64,000 bases of DNA from Hysterangium stoloniferum (GCA_015178975.1 WHVD01000007.1:248001-312000), one strand, 5' to 3'. Shown: positions 11,741 through 23,440, counted from the first letter of the stretch. Numbers and translations: made by a program. The notes: generated from the sequence alone by a model not told the origin.

Positions 11741-12060
11741 GTCCAGATGATATGCGGGCATATGTTCTCCACATGAAATACATGAAATTTGAATGCCTTG
11801 GGGCGTTTTTTCAACCATGTGGTTCCCTATGGAAATGAAAACCATCGTCGGACTCACAAATATATGCAATGTGTGGATAGCATGAACGAGAAGCTGCCAA
11901 CCACATATATGTGGTAAAAGGTGACTATAAGTGCTCCTGAATTTGCTCAAAGTATGTAGTTTTACATAGATTATAAATATTTCCAAAAGGGAAGCTAAGT
12001 AAAGAGTGATAGTACTATTCTTCCTCCTGGTTCGCATAATGTGTCTGTGTTAGGCAAGAG
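11741..12060 (+). pseudogene. Family B copy (B4), C-terminal remnant
   Basis: The sequence includes cgtcggactcacaaatatatg and agcatgaacgagaagctgcc, the B C-terminal region (HEYMQHVYSINEKLP in better copies). It is followed by the tail that normally abuts A exon 5. The 5' parts are missing, replaced by block F. Confidence 0.45.
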
Positions 12061-12180
12061 AAATTATGATATATCGTGTGGAATGGATGGAACAAGAGCA
12101 TCAGCAGGGGAAAAATTCTCTTTTAACACTGATGTGGAGTTCTAATTAGAGGTTACCGACACACCGGTAAAAGGTGTGGC

Positions 12181-12686
12181 CTTGATAATGGCCAAAAGTT
12201 CTTTCTCATGTACAGGGTAGTGCCGCTCGGTGTTAAGAACTGAAACTGACTAATGTCGGTGGCCGACGGGGACTGATCGGAAGGACTTGGCTTCAGCTTA
12301 TGTGCTGCGCCCTCGCAAATATCCGTAGGGTGTCCTTAGATTTCGGACTGGCGTAGACTAATCCTAAAGAGTTCCTTTCGGGGAGATACCGATCGGGACC
12401 GAAGGACAAGTCGAGTGTCAGGCCAGGGGTCGGGGCCGAGAGTGGACGAGCGCACGTGAAGGCGGATGGGGGGATTCTTATTATGAGACTGTTACAGATG
12501 TATGAGGGTATTCTGAGTTGATATTCTGATTGCCTAGTAACTACAACTACAGCAGGTTCATATACAAGTAACAGGCGTCTAGAAAATACTAATGGGGAGA
12601 AGGGCGGAAAATGGCATTAACAATAAGCTTGACTAGGAACGGGAAGTTTATGATTAGTTCGGAGGCTGATGATAACTGAGAGCGAA
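12181..12686. other. Unclassified insertion in A5 exon 5
   Basis: About 506 bp interrupt exon 5 sequence that is continuous in other copies. The pentamer gtggc flanks it on both sides (12176-12180 and 12687-12691), which may be a target duplication. The insert is richer in G and C than its surroundings (for example tcggggccgagagtggacg). It has no TG...CA ends, no clear terminal repeats and no recognisable coding. Confidence 0.45.
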
Positions 12687-12867
12687 GTGGCGATAACTCA
12701 AAGGAGGGAATGAGCCATGATGTCTAATTTCTCAAAGCAGATGAGTGGATGGATCGTTGATTTATCCATGCATGGAGTCACAATGTCAACTAAGACGAGC
12801 GAGAATGGCAGTTATATTGCTGCTGCCCACTGTGGTACACGCGGAGTCGATGTGGGAAGATGCAGCC

Positions 12868-14134
12868 TGTAATGTATTCAGGGGATTCTCTTAGATAGCT
12901 CAATATATGCTATAATGTCACAGAGCTTCAACAATAAAACAAGCAAAGGTCCAGTAATTTAAATACTGATAGATTAATGAGCTGCGCTATGAAGCTTAAA
13001 CAACTCAAATCAATGCTTATTTTGATTATTGAAAGGTTCAATAGAACTGTGTATGACTCTTTTAGCAAATAAAAGAACTATTCCTTGAGAATAGGGGCTG
13101 GAAGCTGAATATATGCGCAGTAACTTGGCAGAGACTTGATATAAGAGCTTCAGATTCTTGTATCCTTATTTGTAACTATTAATAGTTATTTAACAAGGTG
13201 TTAAATAATTTATTAATAGAGAAACTAATATGTATTGGATTATCTGAGTACTTGTACTTGATTAATTCAATAAACTTAGGGCTGGGCCTTGAGTAGTCTA
13301 GTATTGGCAGGGATTTCAGTAAGGATACTTAGATACTTATTAGGTTTATTATCTAATTAATAAGCCTAAAGGGTGGCTGTGAGGCTGGGGAACTTAGATG
13401 ATTAGCTAAGTCCAAGAGTTGCTGACAAAGATTCAAGATGCTGCAAGTGTAGGTGCTTGCAGTGAGTGTATCAGACTAAGGCTATTATTGTCCTTAGGAT
13501 GATGAGATAAGCTTCTGTGCTGTACTGTAAAATATGTGAGAGATAGATTGGTTTTATTGGAAACTTGGCCCTCCTTATATACATTTTGATAACTCAATGA
13601 TTAGCTAACTATTTAGTTTATGAGGTCATTAGTGAGATCATAATGACCTCATATTCTACTCATTATTTACCCTTTGTCTATCATGTGATTCTCTTCTCTG
13701 AGACAAGGGTTGTAACCTCTTGCTTGAACATGAAGGTTCAAGGCCGCGGTCCCGGAACGGAAGCAAACGATGAGTCGGCGGAACCTAATAATGACTCGGG
13801 TAGTCACATTCGTGACTTTTGTGACATCCCGACACTGGAGGCTTATCTAATAAGTCACATGACTTCAAAAATGTGCAAACTAGGCTACAGCAAGGTGCCG
13901 AAAGGTAATAACAAAGTAAATAAAATATAAATAATTAGTTAAAAATTATAATAAATTAACTAAGATATAATAGCATAATATGAGTTCATATATGCTATTA
14001 TTATGAGAAGTTAAAAGGAATAGAGCCTTATATTTCACAATAAAAATATAATAAAAATACAATAAATTCGAAAGAATATTAAATAATCCACAGAAAATTA
14101 AGAGGATATTATGAGATGATGCTGATACATCACA
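12868..14134. mobile_element. Solo LTR (LTR retrotransposon relic)
   Basis: The 1267-bp element begins TGTAATGTA and ends TACATCACA, giving TG...CA ends with an imperfect short inverted repeat. It is flanked by the 5-bp target duplication cagcc (12863-12867 and 14135-14139). Removing it joins gatgcagcc to atcagcgtc, the sequence seen in uninterrupted A copies. The length, ends and 5-bp duplication fit a solo LTR. No internal domains remain, so superfamily is unassigned. The interior is AT-rich. The intact ends and perfect duplication suggest a younger insertion than the A copy it sits in. Confidence 0.7.
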
Positions 14135-15491
14135 CAGCCATCAGCGTCAGAATAACCTCAATGAGTTTCCTCCTTGACAAGAGGAGCCAGAAATGTTGAG
14201 GCGTGTGTGTCGGAATCATACTAGTGAGATATTTGAATGCGCGGATATGAGATGATGCTGGAAGGTAAAACATTGTCAACATACCGTAGGAGGGGCTCAA
14301 TGAGCGAAGAAACCACGTTCAGCTGGTTGATATGATCCGTGCAGAGCATGCTGTTGTCGAAGATGGTTTTTAGGGTAAAGATATCATGCCACAGTGAAAA
14401 CAATGTCTCCAGATCGATATGAACAGTCAAAGACGTTATATGGAGATTTGTGTTGTCCACTATAACCTTCAATGCATCTCCAGCAATATGTTGAAACGAG
14501 GCAGCTTGGTGGATGAAACACAGAATGTGTATAGGAGATGCATGAGAGAGGAGTTGGTTCCGGTGATTTTGTCTGTTGTGGTTTGGTGGGCAGGCTAAAA
14601 TGATGAGAGGTCGCGACGCACTGTTACATCCAGAATTAAATACAACCTCTGATCGCAGTGAGCTCCTCTACAGACAGTTGACGCATGTGGGAAATTTGTT
14701 CCACGATATGCCCAAGTTCGGCGAGGAGGTACGGTTACAAAAGGATGATAAATATCCAGCAATGTGTAGAATGAATGCCGATGCAACCTCATTCAGGTTG
14801 GTGTGTAGCGATGATTTGATTACAGAAGTGTAAATAGATGATGTCATTGCAGTTGATGGCTGATCTCTATCTTCCCATCACCAGTAGAAGGCCTCACCAA
14901 AATATGGCATCAGTGTGACCTTCGTTCCTCCGCTGTGTCAGATATATATGAACAGTCAAGGACACTATATGGAGGTTTGTGTCCCCCACAATAATCTTCC
15001 ATGCATCTCCAGCAATAGAGAACATTTGCAACTAATATCTCGAACCTAGGTATCTTGGTGGATGAAACACACGATAATGTGCATAGGAGATGCATAAAAT
15101 GAAAGTCGGTTTGGGTAATGTTGCCTGTTGTAGTTTGGTGGGGAAGGATAAAATGATGAGAGGTCGCGACGTATGGTTGTATCTAGATTTCAATGCAGCC
15201 TCTGATCACAGTGAGCTCCACTACAGATAGTTGACGCACATGGCAGATGTTTTCTACAATACCCACGAGGTCGCAGAAGAGGAAGGGAGGTTGAGTGCAT
15301 GAGGATGATAAATATCCCGCAATTTGTAGAATAAATGTCGACGCAACTTCATCCACGTTGGTGTGTAGCAGTGATTTTATGACAGTATTGTAAAGCGATG
15401 ACATAATTGCAGTTGATGCCCGATCTGTATCTTCCCATTGAGTGCATCTGTCAAGGGTTATAGGGAGGAGTCCGAAGACACACATTGCCAT

Positions 15492-15689
15492 TGCGCCGAT
15501 ATCGTGGCATCACCCTTAATGTACAAAAAATGGCTTTCGTTGTAGCCGAAAGGGATGCATAGGATATATATCACGCAACTGAATTGTGTGTGTGAGAGCG
15601 GCATGAATTTACTCGATCATAAATGTAGTCGATTTTTTATCGGATGATGACCCTGACACTGCTGCTGGTTCTCCAGCAAGCAATAAAGT
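15492..15689. other. Spacer downstream of A5, empty-site copy
   Basis: This stretch is matched by 53800-54480 and serves as its uninterrupted version. The octamer aagggatg occurs once here (15550-15557) where the other copy holds a 428-bp element between two such octamers. No gene is supported. Confidence 0.6.
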
Positions 15690-15960
15690 TAATTATGTAC
15701 TAATACACATACATCAGCAAGTTTTAAAGCATTAAAATATGTCCTCTTTACACAATATATTAATAACAATAGGGTGATAGAAACATGAAAATACCACGAT
15801 AAGTCACACAGGCAGACTATTACATATGCTGTTTTCATCATGAACCTTGAAGTTCCAGGATGGGAAATGAGGAAGAAAACAATGATACCATTAGATCATA
15901 TGAGGGGTTCCCATTACTCCACTGACAAGGACCAGGTAATACTAATTCTACCGTGTACTT
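15690..15960. repeat. Repeat block D, copy 2
   Basis: It reads gttaattatgtactaatac, then tttacacaatatattaata and ccttgaagttccaggatggg. It is closely similar to 55785-56115. Its boundaries are not marked by an obvious target duplication. Confidence 0.65.
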
Positions 15961-16584
15961 AATTATGACTGAATATAGATTACATGCACAATTTGTTAAC
16001 GAAAACTTCACGGACTCGCCACAAACAGGCATATTTACTTTCTACGCCAATTAGTCCAAGTAAAGAATTATTAAAATGGGATGCTCGTTGGAATTCTGAA
16101 AGAATTGAACACAAAGCGGATGCTTCCGCTAAATATAGCCAGAGGGGTGGGGCTGTACCTGAGAAGCGCTGTGATGGATAGCATCCACTGCATTTACATA
16201 TTCTATCAATTGACATGTCACTTCTCAACTAACGTAAGAGATTAATTCCCAAAACTCTAGCACTCGAGAAGTCGGAAGTTGCCACAATATGCGGTGAAGG
16301 TTCATCGAACTATTCATAACTGCCACATCTGCTCTCTGCCGTAGAAAATCTGTTGAAGACCAAGGAATTGATGTATACCATAGTGAGAGAACTTGAGACA
16401 ATCCTGGAGCATGTATGAATGAAGGAGGTTGAGGTTTGAGGTTGTGTAAAAGGAAGGGATGAACAGCTGGGTATCCTGTACAAAGCACTGCCACAATGCG
16501 ATACCTTGAAATTTATTCCCTTGATAACTGTAACTTAAAAGCGCAGCATCCCCTTCCGGTATCACAACCACCTGCTACCCACCA
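15961..16584. promoter_or_regulatory. Upstream block of A6, with divergent open segment
   Basis: The block precedes the A start at 16585 and is nearly identical to 56116-56733. On the minus strand it is open at 16225-16494 (AVLCTGYPAVHPFLLHNL ... NSSMNLHRILWQL). The 56374-56643 copy is open in the same frame (AVLYTGYPVFHPFLLHSL). A second frame is also open (16314-16571), so coding is uncertain. The block may simply hold the A promoter and leader. The sequence ctacccaccaATG directly precedes the A start. Confidence 0.45.
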
Positions 16585-17762
16585 ATGTCGACTTCAAACG
16601 AGAGGACTCTGAGCAGCAACGATGTCGTACGGGCTGAAAGCCTCCTACAAGAAGTTCAGGGGCTACAACCCTTGGTCTCCCCAGCTGCATTGAGCCCAGA
16701 AGAACGGGAAGAGAGATTTGACACGGTGAGAAGGGAAAGATTCAGGGTAAAGCTTCGAGACCGATGGAACTGTATCGAAGATGGGCATGGTGTGTGTTAT
16801 CGAGGTCCCGAAGATGAGCATATACCACTGTCTGAAGAAGATGTGGAAGTTTGGGTCGAGGAATGGGTGCGCAAAATACAATAGCCTTTCATGTACACTG
16901 TTGACAACTGGACGCTTTCAGTACCTAGGAGAAGCACATTGTCATGACCCACCGACTATTATTAAAATGCGAAGTAGATCCACCAACACGACATCGAACA
17001 TGAACCCATATTACAGTCATCATGAGATCGACTGGGGAGTAGTTTCACGGGCTGATAGCTCGTCTTCAATTCTTGAAATTAGCCCCGGGTATTACCTAGG
17101 AGTTGGCATGGACAGGATTGGGATGAAAGTGCTTTACAGCACACAGAGAGCTTCGCTGATGGCAAAGTTGATGCTATACGAGGGAATAGCCCGTGGATAT
17201 GGAAGCAACAAGGCCTTTAACAAGTGTATACAGAAGTATCTCACTCTGCCAAGACTGGGAATGGTAATTCAAGAGACCATCAATTTGATGAAGTAGGGAT
17301 ACAACCGCGTCAACCATTGATTACTCAACATACTCACGTCTTTTTAGACCCACCTATCCCCTTTGAATTAGACAACAGGCGTGTGTGGTCGTACGGAAGT
17401 GGACGTCCTTACACCGCATGTGGTATTCACGTGGTATACAGCGGAGAAACGGAGTTCACACTGCCAAGCTTATGACAGAGTTGGCTTGTGCCTTCCTCTG
17501 GTGTCCCGGCGCTCGATGGTCAGATGTATCAACTACAATTACGTCATCGCTTTACAATGCTGTCATCAGATCACCACTACACACCAACGTGGATGAGGTT
17601 GCGTCGACATTTATTCTACAAATTGAGGGATATTTATCATCCTCATGTACTCAGCCTCCCTTCCTGCTCCAAAACCTTGCGGGTATTGTAGAAAACATCT
17701 GCCACGTGCGTCAACTATCTGCAGTGGAGCTCACTGTGATCAGAGGCTGCATTGAAATCTAG
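16585..17762 (+). pseudogene. Family A copy (A6), exons 1-3
   Basis: Exon 1 (16585-16866, 94 codons) is open from MSTSNERTLSSNDV to VEVWVEEW. Intron 1 (16867-16921, 55 nt) has a GTGCGC donor and TTTCAG acceptor. Exon 2 (16922-17292, 371 nt) is open and includes GEAHCHDPPTIIKMRSRS and YLTLPRLGMVIQETIN. Intron 2 (17293-17347) has a GTAGGG donor, a TACTCAC branch-like site and TTTTAG. Exon 3 (17348-17762) has one early stop where relatives have CGA, then runs open through CPGARWSDVSTTITSSLY to VIRGCIEI. Exons 4 and 5 are missing; the upstream block of the next A copy follows at once. It is the sister of 56734-58712. Confidence 0.65.
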
Positions 17763-18490
17763 ATACAACCATGACCTCTCAACGTGCTTGATAAATAAGG
17801 TGAGCCTGGGGCGAATTAGTTTACTAAGAAGGTCAGGGTAATGATAAGACTAGCGTGTAATTAATAGCCACTGAATATTGATTACACGCACAATTTGTTG
17901 ATAAAAGCCTGACGGAGTCGGCACAAAGACGGATAGTCAAGGTTGACGCCCATTAGAATCAGTAATGACTTATTGGAATGGATTCCTCATTGCCATTATG
18001 AAAGAATTGAACACGAAGCGCGGAGTTCCGTTAGATATAGCCAGAGTCGAGAGCGCCTGGGGCTGTATCTAATAAGCACTGCCATGGATAGCCCCACTGG
18101 ACTGACATATTCTATTCGTGGAGATGTCACTTCTGATGGGAAGGCTGGATTGCCCTGAAATCTGGCACTAAAGAAATCGGAAGGTAGCACAATGCTCAGT
18201 GACGGCCTGTCAATTTATTCTCAGCTGCCATGTGTGTTTTCTGCGGGAGATGATCTGACGAAGTGGGAGGAACATGTGTAAAGATGGTAAGGTAACTTGA
18301 GAATATTCTGGCTGTATTATTCAAGAAGGATAAGTGGGACTTCAAGTTGGTTACAAGGAAAGGATTGAACGGTGTGTATCCTGAGGAGCACGGCCACAAT
18401 GCTATGCCTGGAAATCGACTCTCGGGGTAACTTCAGCTTCAAAAGCGCAGTATTCCCTCTCTGTACGAGTACCACTTCTACAACCCACCA
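17763..18490. promoter_or_regulatory. Upstream block of A7
   Basis: This block separates the truncated A6 from A7 and corresponds, reversed, to 10040-10700 and 52786-53480. It includes the divergent open segment at 18196-18399 on the minus strand (GYTPFNPFLVTNLKSHLS). I see no other gene. Confidence 0.45.
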
Positions 18491-20416
18491 ATGTCAACGT
18501 CCAACGAGATAGCTCCGAGTGGTCAGGATGTCCGATCCATCCTCCAAGAGGTTGACTGGCTACGACCCTTGGTTTCCCCGGCTGTAGTGAGGATGGAACG
18601 ACAGGAGATCGATGACACAGTAATGAGGGAAATATCCCGGATGAAGCTTCGAAAGCGATGTAGCTGTCTCGAACATGGACACTGTTTATTTTACCGAGCA
18701 CATGATGACGACCAGCACACAGAACTGTCGGAAGAAGACGTGGAAGCTGGTGTGGAGGAATGGGTGCGCAAACGAAAAATCATTTTTAAGGAGACTGTTC
18801 ACAGACCGGATGTTTTCAGTTCCAAGGAGAGAGAAATTGTCATGACGCCCCAAATAATATTCAGATTCGAGAGAGCTCCACCAACGCCACATCCAAAATC
18901 AGCCCATATCGTAGGCGTGCCATAGACTGGGGAGTTGGCTCATCTCCGGATAGCTCATCATCGAGTCTGTACATTAGCCCCGGGTATTACTGTGGAGTCG
19001 GTTTGGAAAAGGTTGGGAGGACTGTCCTTCACAACGCAAAGACAGCTGCACTGATGGCGAAGTTGATGATATACAAGCGAATGGTGTACGGACACGACAA
19101 GGCCTTTAAAAGGTTAATACGCAACATCTCACTCCTCCAAGACTCGGAATAGTAATTCAGGAGACCATCGACTTAATGAGGTGGGGATACTTTAGCGCCA
19201 ATCATTGAATACATTCAAAATACTCACGTCTTTCTAGACCCACTTCCCCGCGTCGAATTCGAGAACAGGCGTGGGTGGTCTTACACAAGTTTTGGGTTTC
19301 AAATGATATACAGCGGAGGAGCGGAGGGCACACTGCCAATCTTCTGGCATCGTTGGGTTCGGCATTCTACTTGTGTCCCGGCGCTCGATGGTACGATAGA
19401 GATCGGACATCAACTGCAATTACGTCTTTGCTTTACAATGCTGTCATCAAATCACCGCTACACACCAACCTGAATGAGGTTGCGTCGGCATTCATTCTCC
19501 AAATCGCCGGATATTTATCATTCCCATGCCATTCACGTACCTACCTCCTCGCCGACCTTGGGTATATCGTGGAACAAATTTGCCACGTGCGTCAACTGTC
19601 TGGAGAGGAGCTCACTGCGATTAGACGTTGCATTTAATTCTGGGTACAACCGTGCGTCGCGACATCACATCATTTCATCTGGCCCACCAAAACCACAACA
19701 GACAAAATCGCTCACATCGACGTTCCTTGTTTGGATCTCCTATGCAGCTTCTGGTGCACTGCATGCACGAAGATGTCTGGTTTCGAGATATTGCTGGAGA
19801 TGTATTGAAGGTTATAGTGGCTGACACAAACCACCATATAGCTCCTTGACTCTTTTGGATATGGACACATCGGATTCATTGTGGTATGGTATCTCGGATC
19901 TGGAAACCTTTTTCGGTAACAGCACGCTTCACACGCATCACATCAAACAACTGAATGTGGTCCATTCACTCATTGAGCCCCTCCTACGGTATGTTGAGAG
20001 TGGTTTACCTTCCAGCATCATCTAATATCCGCCCTTGAAAATATCATACCAGTCTGATTCTGACACACCCAAGTCCAAATGTGAACCTCCTCTGGTCAGG
20101 ATACCAACTAATTGAGATCACTCTGAACCTAATCGCTGAATCTTCCGACATCGACTCCGCTTGTAGCACAGTGCGCAACCTGTATATAATTGCCATTCTC
20201 CCTCGTCTTCTCCCACATTGTGAGGCAATGCGTGGCTCACTCGACGATCAATACCTCGGTTTTCTTGAACGATTACCCCAGTCCTTACTTTGTGTCATCT
20301 CCACACCTCTCACCGGTGTGTGCGCAACATCTAATTCAAACACCAGATCAGTGTTGGAGGACCATGGCTGGTCTGCCGATGCTCTTGCTCCATCCATTCC
20401 GTCCGATATGTCATAA
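18491..20416 (+). pseudogene. Family A copy (A7), five exons, broken
   Basis: Exon 1, 18491-18763 (MSTSNEIAPSGQDVRSIL). Intron 1, 18764-18819 (GTGCGC ... TTTCAG). Exon 2, 18820-19180 (PGYYCGVGLEKVGRTVLH). Intron 2, 19181-19237 (GTGGGG ... TACTCAC ... TTCTAG). Exon 3, 19238-19651 (CPGARWYDRDRTSTAITS). Intron 3, 19652-19701 (GTGCGT ... CAACAG). Exon 4, 19702-19988. Intron 4, 19989-20052 (GTATGT ... TACCAG). Exon 5, 20053-20416, ends with TAA. All eight splice borders are usable GT...AG. Compared with 56734-58712 and 1-752, it has frame changes in exons 2 and 4 and a stop late in exon 3. It shows the complete gene layout but would not give a full product. Confidence 0.65.
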
Positions 20417-20429
20417 TTTCTCTTGGATA

Positions 20430-20800
20430 ACACTGACACATTATCCGAACCAAGAGGAGGGATAGTAATATTACTCTTGCGTTTTGGAAATATTTCTAAT
20501 TTATGTAAAGCGACGTAGTTTGAGCCATTTAAAGAGCGCGTATAGTCACCCATTTCCGCATTTGTGTACTTGGCAGCTTCCCGGTGATGCTATATACACG
20601 TTGCATATATTCGTCGCCCGTGGTAGTGGCTATATTCAAATCCGATATATTAACGAGAATCACCTCACATAGAATACCACTCGAAGGTGTCAAAGAAAGC
20701 AATGTGTTAGTTAGTTGGGATAGCATAAAGCAAGTCATTGAAGAACAGCAAACAAATACCCGTTACAATCACTTGATTGCCGATCTACATCTGACCATCG
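20430..20800 (-). pseudogene. Family B copy (B5), C-terminal part
   Basis: Minus-strand sequence includes LSQLTNTLLSLTPSSGIL and EVILVNISDLNIATTTGDEY. It starts right after the A7 stop, tail to tail with it. The same position in the duplicate at about 752-790 lacks this piece; the break there lies between short matching sequences (aacagtg / cagtgtgacc), suggesting deletion from that copy. Confidence 0.55.
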
Positions 20801-21341
20801 AGCGCCGGGACACCAAATGAAGGCCCAACCTTCAGCTTGGCAGTGTGACCTTCGTTCCTGTGAATGCCACAAGCTCATACAAACGACGGACGCCTTTTTT
20901 CGAATTCCAGGGGGATAAGTGACATATGCCCTTCGTTTTCAATTCCGATAATTCTTTACTTAGGTTAATTGGCGTCCATCGTGAATAGGCCTGTTTATGA
21001 GGAATCCCACAGCTCTTCATTAACAAATTGTGCCCGTAATCTATATTCAGTGGTAAATAATTACATGCTACTATTATTACACCGTCCTTTTAAGTACAGC
21101 AATTTGCATCAACTAACACGGGTAAAGCCCGTATGGAAAGCAAAAGGCTCCGAGCGGCAAAGTGTGGAAATCAAAGTCTGCGGCACCGATATATGATTCC
21201 ACAAAGCTAGGATCCAAAGTGAGAGTGGTGGGGACACTTCACGCTATGAACCTTATGCCTCCCGTAATGATAACTTGGACGATAGTCACCCGACTCCGAC
21301 CTTAGAGACATAATGACAAGACCTCTTGATCGCCAGGACTA
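20801..21341. other. Spacer block before B6
   Basis: This is the duplicate of 760-1300. It begins with a short A fragment in reverse orientation (ccatcgagcgccgggacacc at 20797) and continues with the common spacer (ggctccgagcggcaaagtgt). No gene is supported. Confidence 0.55.
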
Positions 21342-22470
21342 GTGAAATGGTCGGTTATAGATGACACAAGGTGCGCAGACGCCGAGGGACATATTCTCCC
21401 GGATAATAGCGACAACATGTCTCACTCTGGTCCTCGTTTGCGGTACTCGGAGCACGAATCCAGGCAAGTGCTCAAAAATGTTCCGTTTAAAAAAAATAAA
21501 AGAGTGGGTCAAATTGAAAACTCATGAGTAAAATGGCTTTAAGGGCTGTGAGGGCGTCCGGCTATCTGGGATGCTCAAAGGTATTCCAGTTCGGGAAGAC
21601 TCTAGATTGCCGGGACTTCTCCGTGTGAACTGTCCGTATCAAATACCAATTTACAGATGCTTCATCTTCTTTAAGACAGGCGGTGTCCTTGGTGCGTCAT
21701 CCTCTTCATTTCCCTCCCTCAAGGAACTTCGGACAACCAATCAACTCCACTTGTTATTAAAGATATTGAAGCCGCGGTCACAGAATATCGGTCAGATGCA
21801 GGGGTGTGACCCGGCAGGCTTAGTTATATCTATTTTAGAACCGTTTTCTATCAAGTGGTCATGGCATCCAGATTCCTCGCACTTCTCCTGTACCGCCAAG
21901 CATCAGTTATACATTATACCCGTCTCAAAAGCGCCTCTGGCTGCTCGTTTGACCCTCAGTGTAATATTCACGACTGTCGGCTTGGACACTTGGATCCCAT
22001 GGAAACGTTTAGATTAGAGGAAATACCTACTGGAATCCGCTCAACGCCATCCCTGTATGTGCTAATGCCCCCTCTTTTGTCCCTCGTGATAGCCGATCCC
22101 GACATTGAAGATAGACTGAAAAGATTAGATGAGTCTGACCGAGATAACCGTTTCCATGGATTAGTGAGTGATTCTTGTGGGTGTTCTTTGCTTTTCTTCA
22201 TGACTCATGCTATCCCAACTAAGTGACACGAAAATAACGGTGATGGGGCTGTCTGCTGAGAATTATCAGTACTATTCAATGTGGACTCGTTGTCGTTCAT
22301 AAATCCGAGGCCATTCTAGCGACGCCAAAGGCTCCAAATATTATTCTACATGCGTATGGCATGAACGAGGAGCAACCAAACACCGGGAGATGGTGAAAAG
22401 TGACTGTATGCGCTATAAATTTCCCCAAACTATGTAGCGTCATACAACTTGTAAGTCCGGTTACAAACGA
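21342..22470 (+). pseudogene. Family B copy (B6)
   Basis: It is almost identical to 1302-2450, offset by 20040 bases through the core. Open pieces are 21342-21527 (KWSVIDDTRCADAEGH), 21571-22017 (HQLYIIPVSKAPLAARLT) and 21855-22226 (VIADPDIEDRLKRLDESD). A GTGAGT donor at 22164 marks the likely B intron before the C-terminal exon. It points toward the A fragment at 22480-22800. Confidence 0.45.
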
Positions 22471-22479
22471 TTTAATCGG

Positions 22480-22800
22480 AGAGTAATAGCACTATCTCTG
22501 CTTGTTTTGATAAGATACGTCTGCGTTATCCAGAGAAATGATTTTACGTCGTGCCTAGATTGTGAGGGAGGGCCATTGACAGCCCAACCATAATTCTTCA
22601 ACACTGACGTGGAGTTTGAATGAGACGTTACCGACACAATAGTGAGAGGTGTGGCGATCACGGAAAGGAAGGTATGAATAATGTGATTTACAAAATGTAG
22701 GCAGTTACTGCGCAATTCATCGTTGATTGCGCGGCGCATTATGTTACGGTGTGGAAGGAAACGAGGGAGAATGGATATAATATTGAGCCTGCGGACTGTA
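22480..22800 (-). pseudogene. Family A exon 5 fragment (A8)
   Basis: Minus strand, with IISILPRFLPHRNIMRRA and TFLSVIATPLTIVSVTSH. It is broken off within exon 5, where a plus-strand B copy joins at about 22800. It belongs to the diverged exon 5 type also seen at 2503-2868 and 48450-48740. Confidence 0.55.
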
Positions 22801-23440
22801 TACAAGACACAACTTGGTCGAATTGAAGACTCATCACTACAATTGTTTTGAGCGCTGGGAGGAAGACGGCGATGCTCCAGACGCTCCACCACATCAAGGC
22901 GCATGCTATATTACGGGGACTTCCATCCGTGAGCCGGGAAGATCAAATACCAATTCGCTCATCCATCTTCTTCTTCAAGACATCCCGTGTACTTGGTGCT
23001 TCTTCCCCTTCATATTCCTACCTCAATAATTACGCGACAAAAATCAAATACACTTGTGATGAAGGATATGCAAGCCGCGGTCACAACATATGGGTCATTA
23101 CATACGTGTCTCCCGGCAGGATTTGGTATATCTAATTTAGAACCGTTTGCCATCAGTCGTCATGGCATCTAAATTCCTCTCAATCTCCTGTATCGCTAAG
23201 CATCAGTTATAGCTGTACCCGGTCTCAAAGTGCTTTCGGGTGCTCATTTGGCCTTCTTTGGAATATTCTCGAACTTGCCTGTTTCAAGTAGGATCCCATG
23301 GGAGCGAGGCGCTCACCCATCGGGTCAAGGTTTCGAACGGAGAAAAATACTTTATGAAATCCGCCTAACGCCGTCCGTGTACCTTGTACAGCCCCCTTCC
23401 TTTATTCCAGAGCTTTGTGCCTCATGACGGCAAATTACCT
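22801..23440 (+). pseudogene. Family B copy (B7), lacking the C-terminal exon
   Basis: Open segments include EDQIPIRSSIFFFKTSRVLG (22848-23135) and a later SSRIPWERGAHPSGQGFE with KILYEIRLTPSVYLVQPP (23230-23427). The well-conserved GILFEV segment is missing; a short tail leads straight to the A copy that ends at 23534. Confidence 0.45.

Larger units (their letters stand above)
12061..15491 (-). pseudogene. Family A copy (A5), interrupted and rearranged
   Basis: Minus-strand A sequence appears in pieces. Exon 5 is split by an unknown insertion (12181-12686) and by a solo LTR (12868-14134). It then continues through exon 4 (TVHIDLETLFSLWHDIFT, 14221-14472) and exon 3 (about 14595-14880). A second exon 4/3 set follows at 14935-15491, with SSLYNTVIKSLLHTNVDE, so the middle of the gene is present twice. 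Similarity ends at 15491 without exons 1 and 2. The second half is matched at 53487-53800. This copy cannot encode a product. Confidence 0.6.

Noticed and set aside
13643-13930. 95-residue open frame inside the solo LTR as a host gene
   Set aside because: It lies wholly inside an element with defined ends and a target duplication, and has no recognisable domain.
20248-20553. Open frame reading VSVLSKRNYDISDGMDG on the strand opposite A exon 5, seen in several A copies
   Set aside because: It is the antisense shadow of exon 5; the coding-strand frame is better kept and ends at a constant stop in the best copies.
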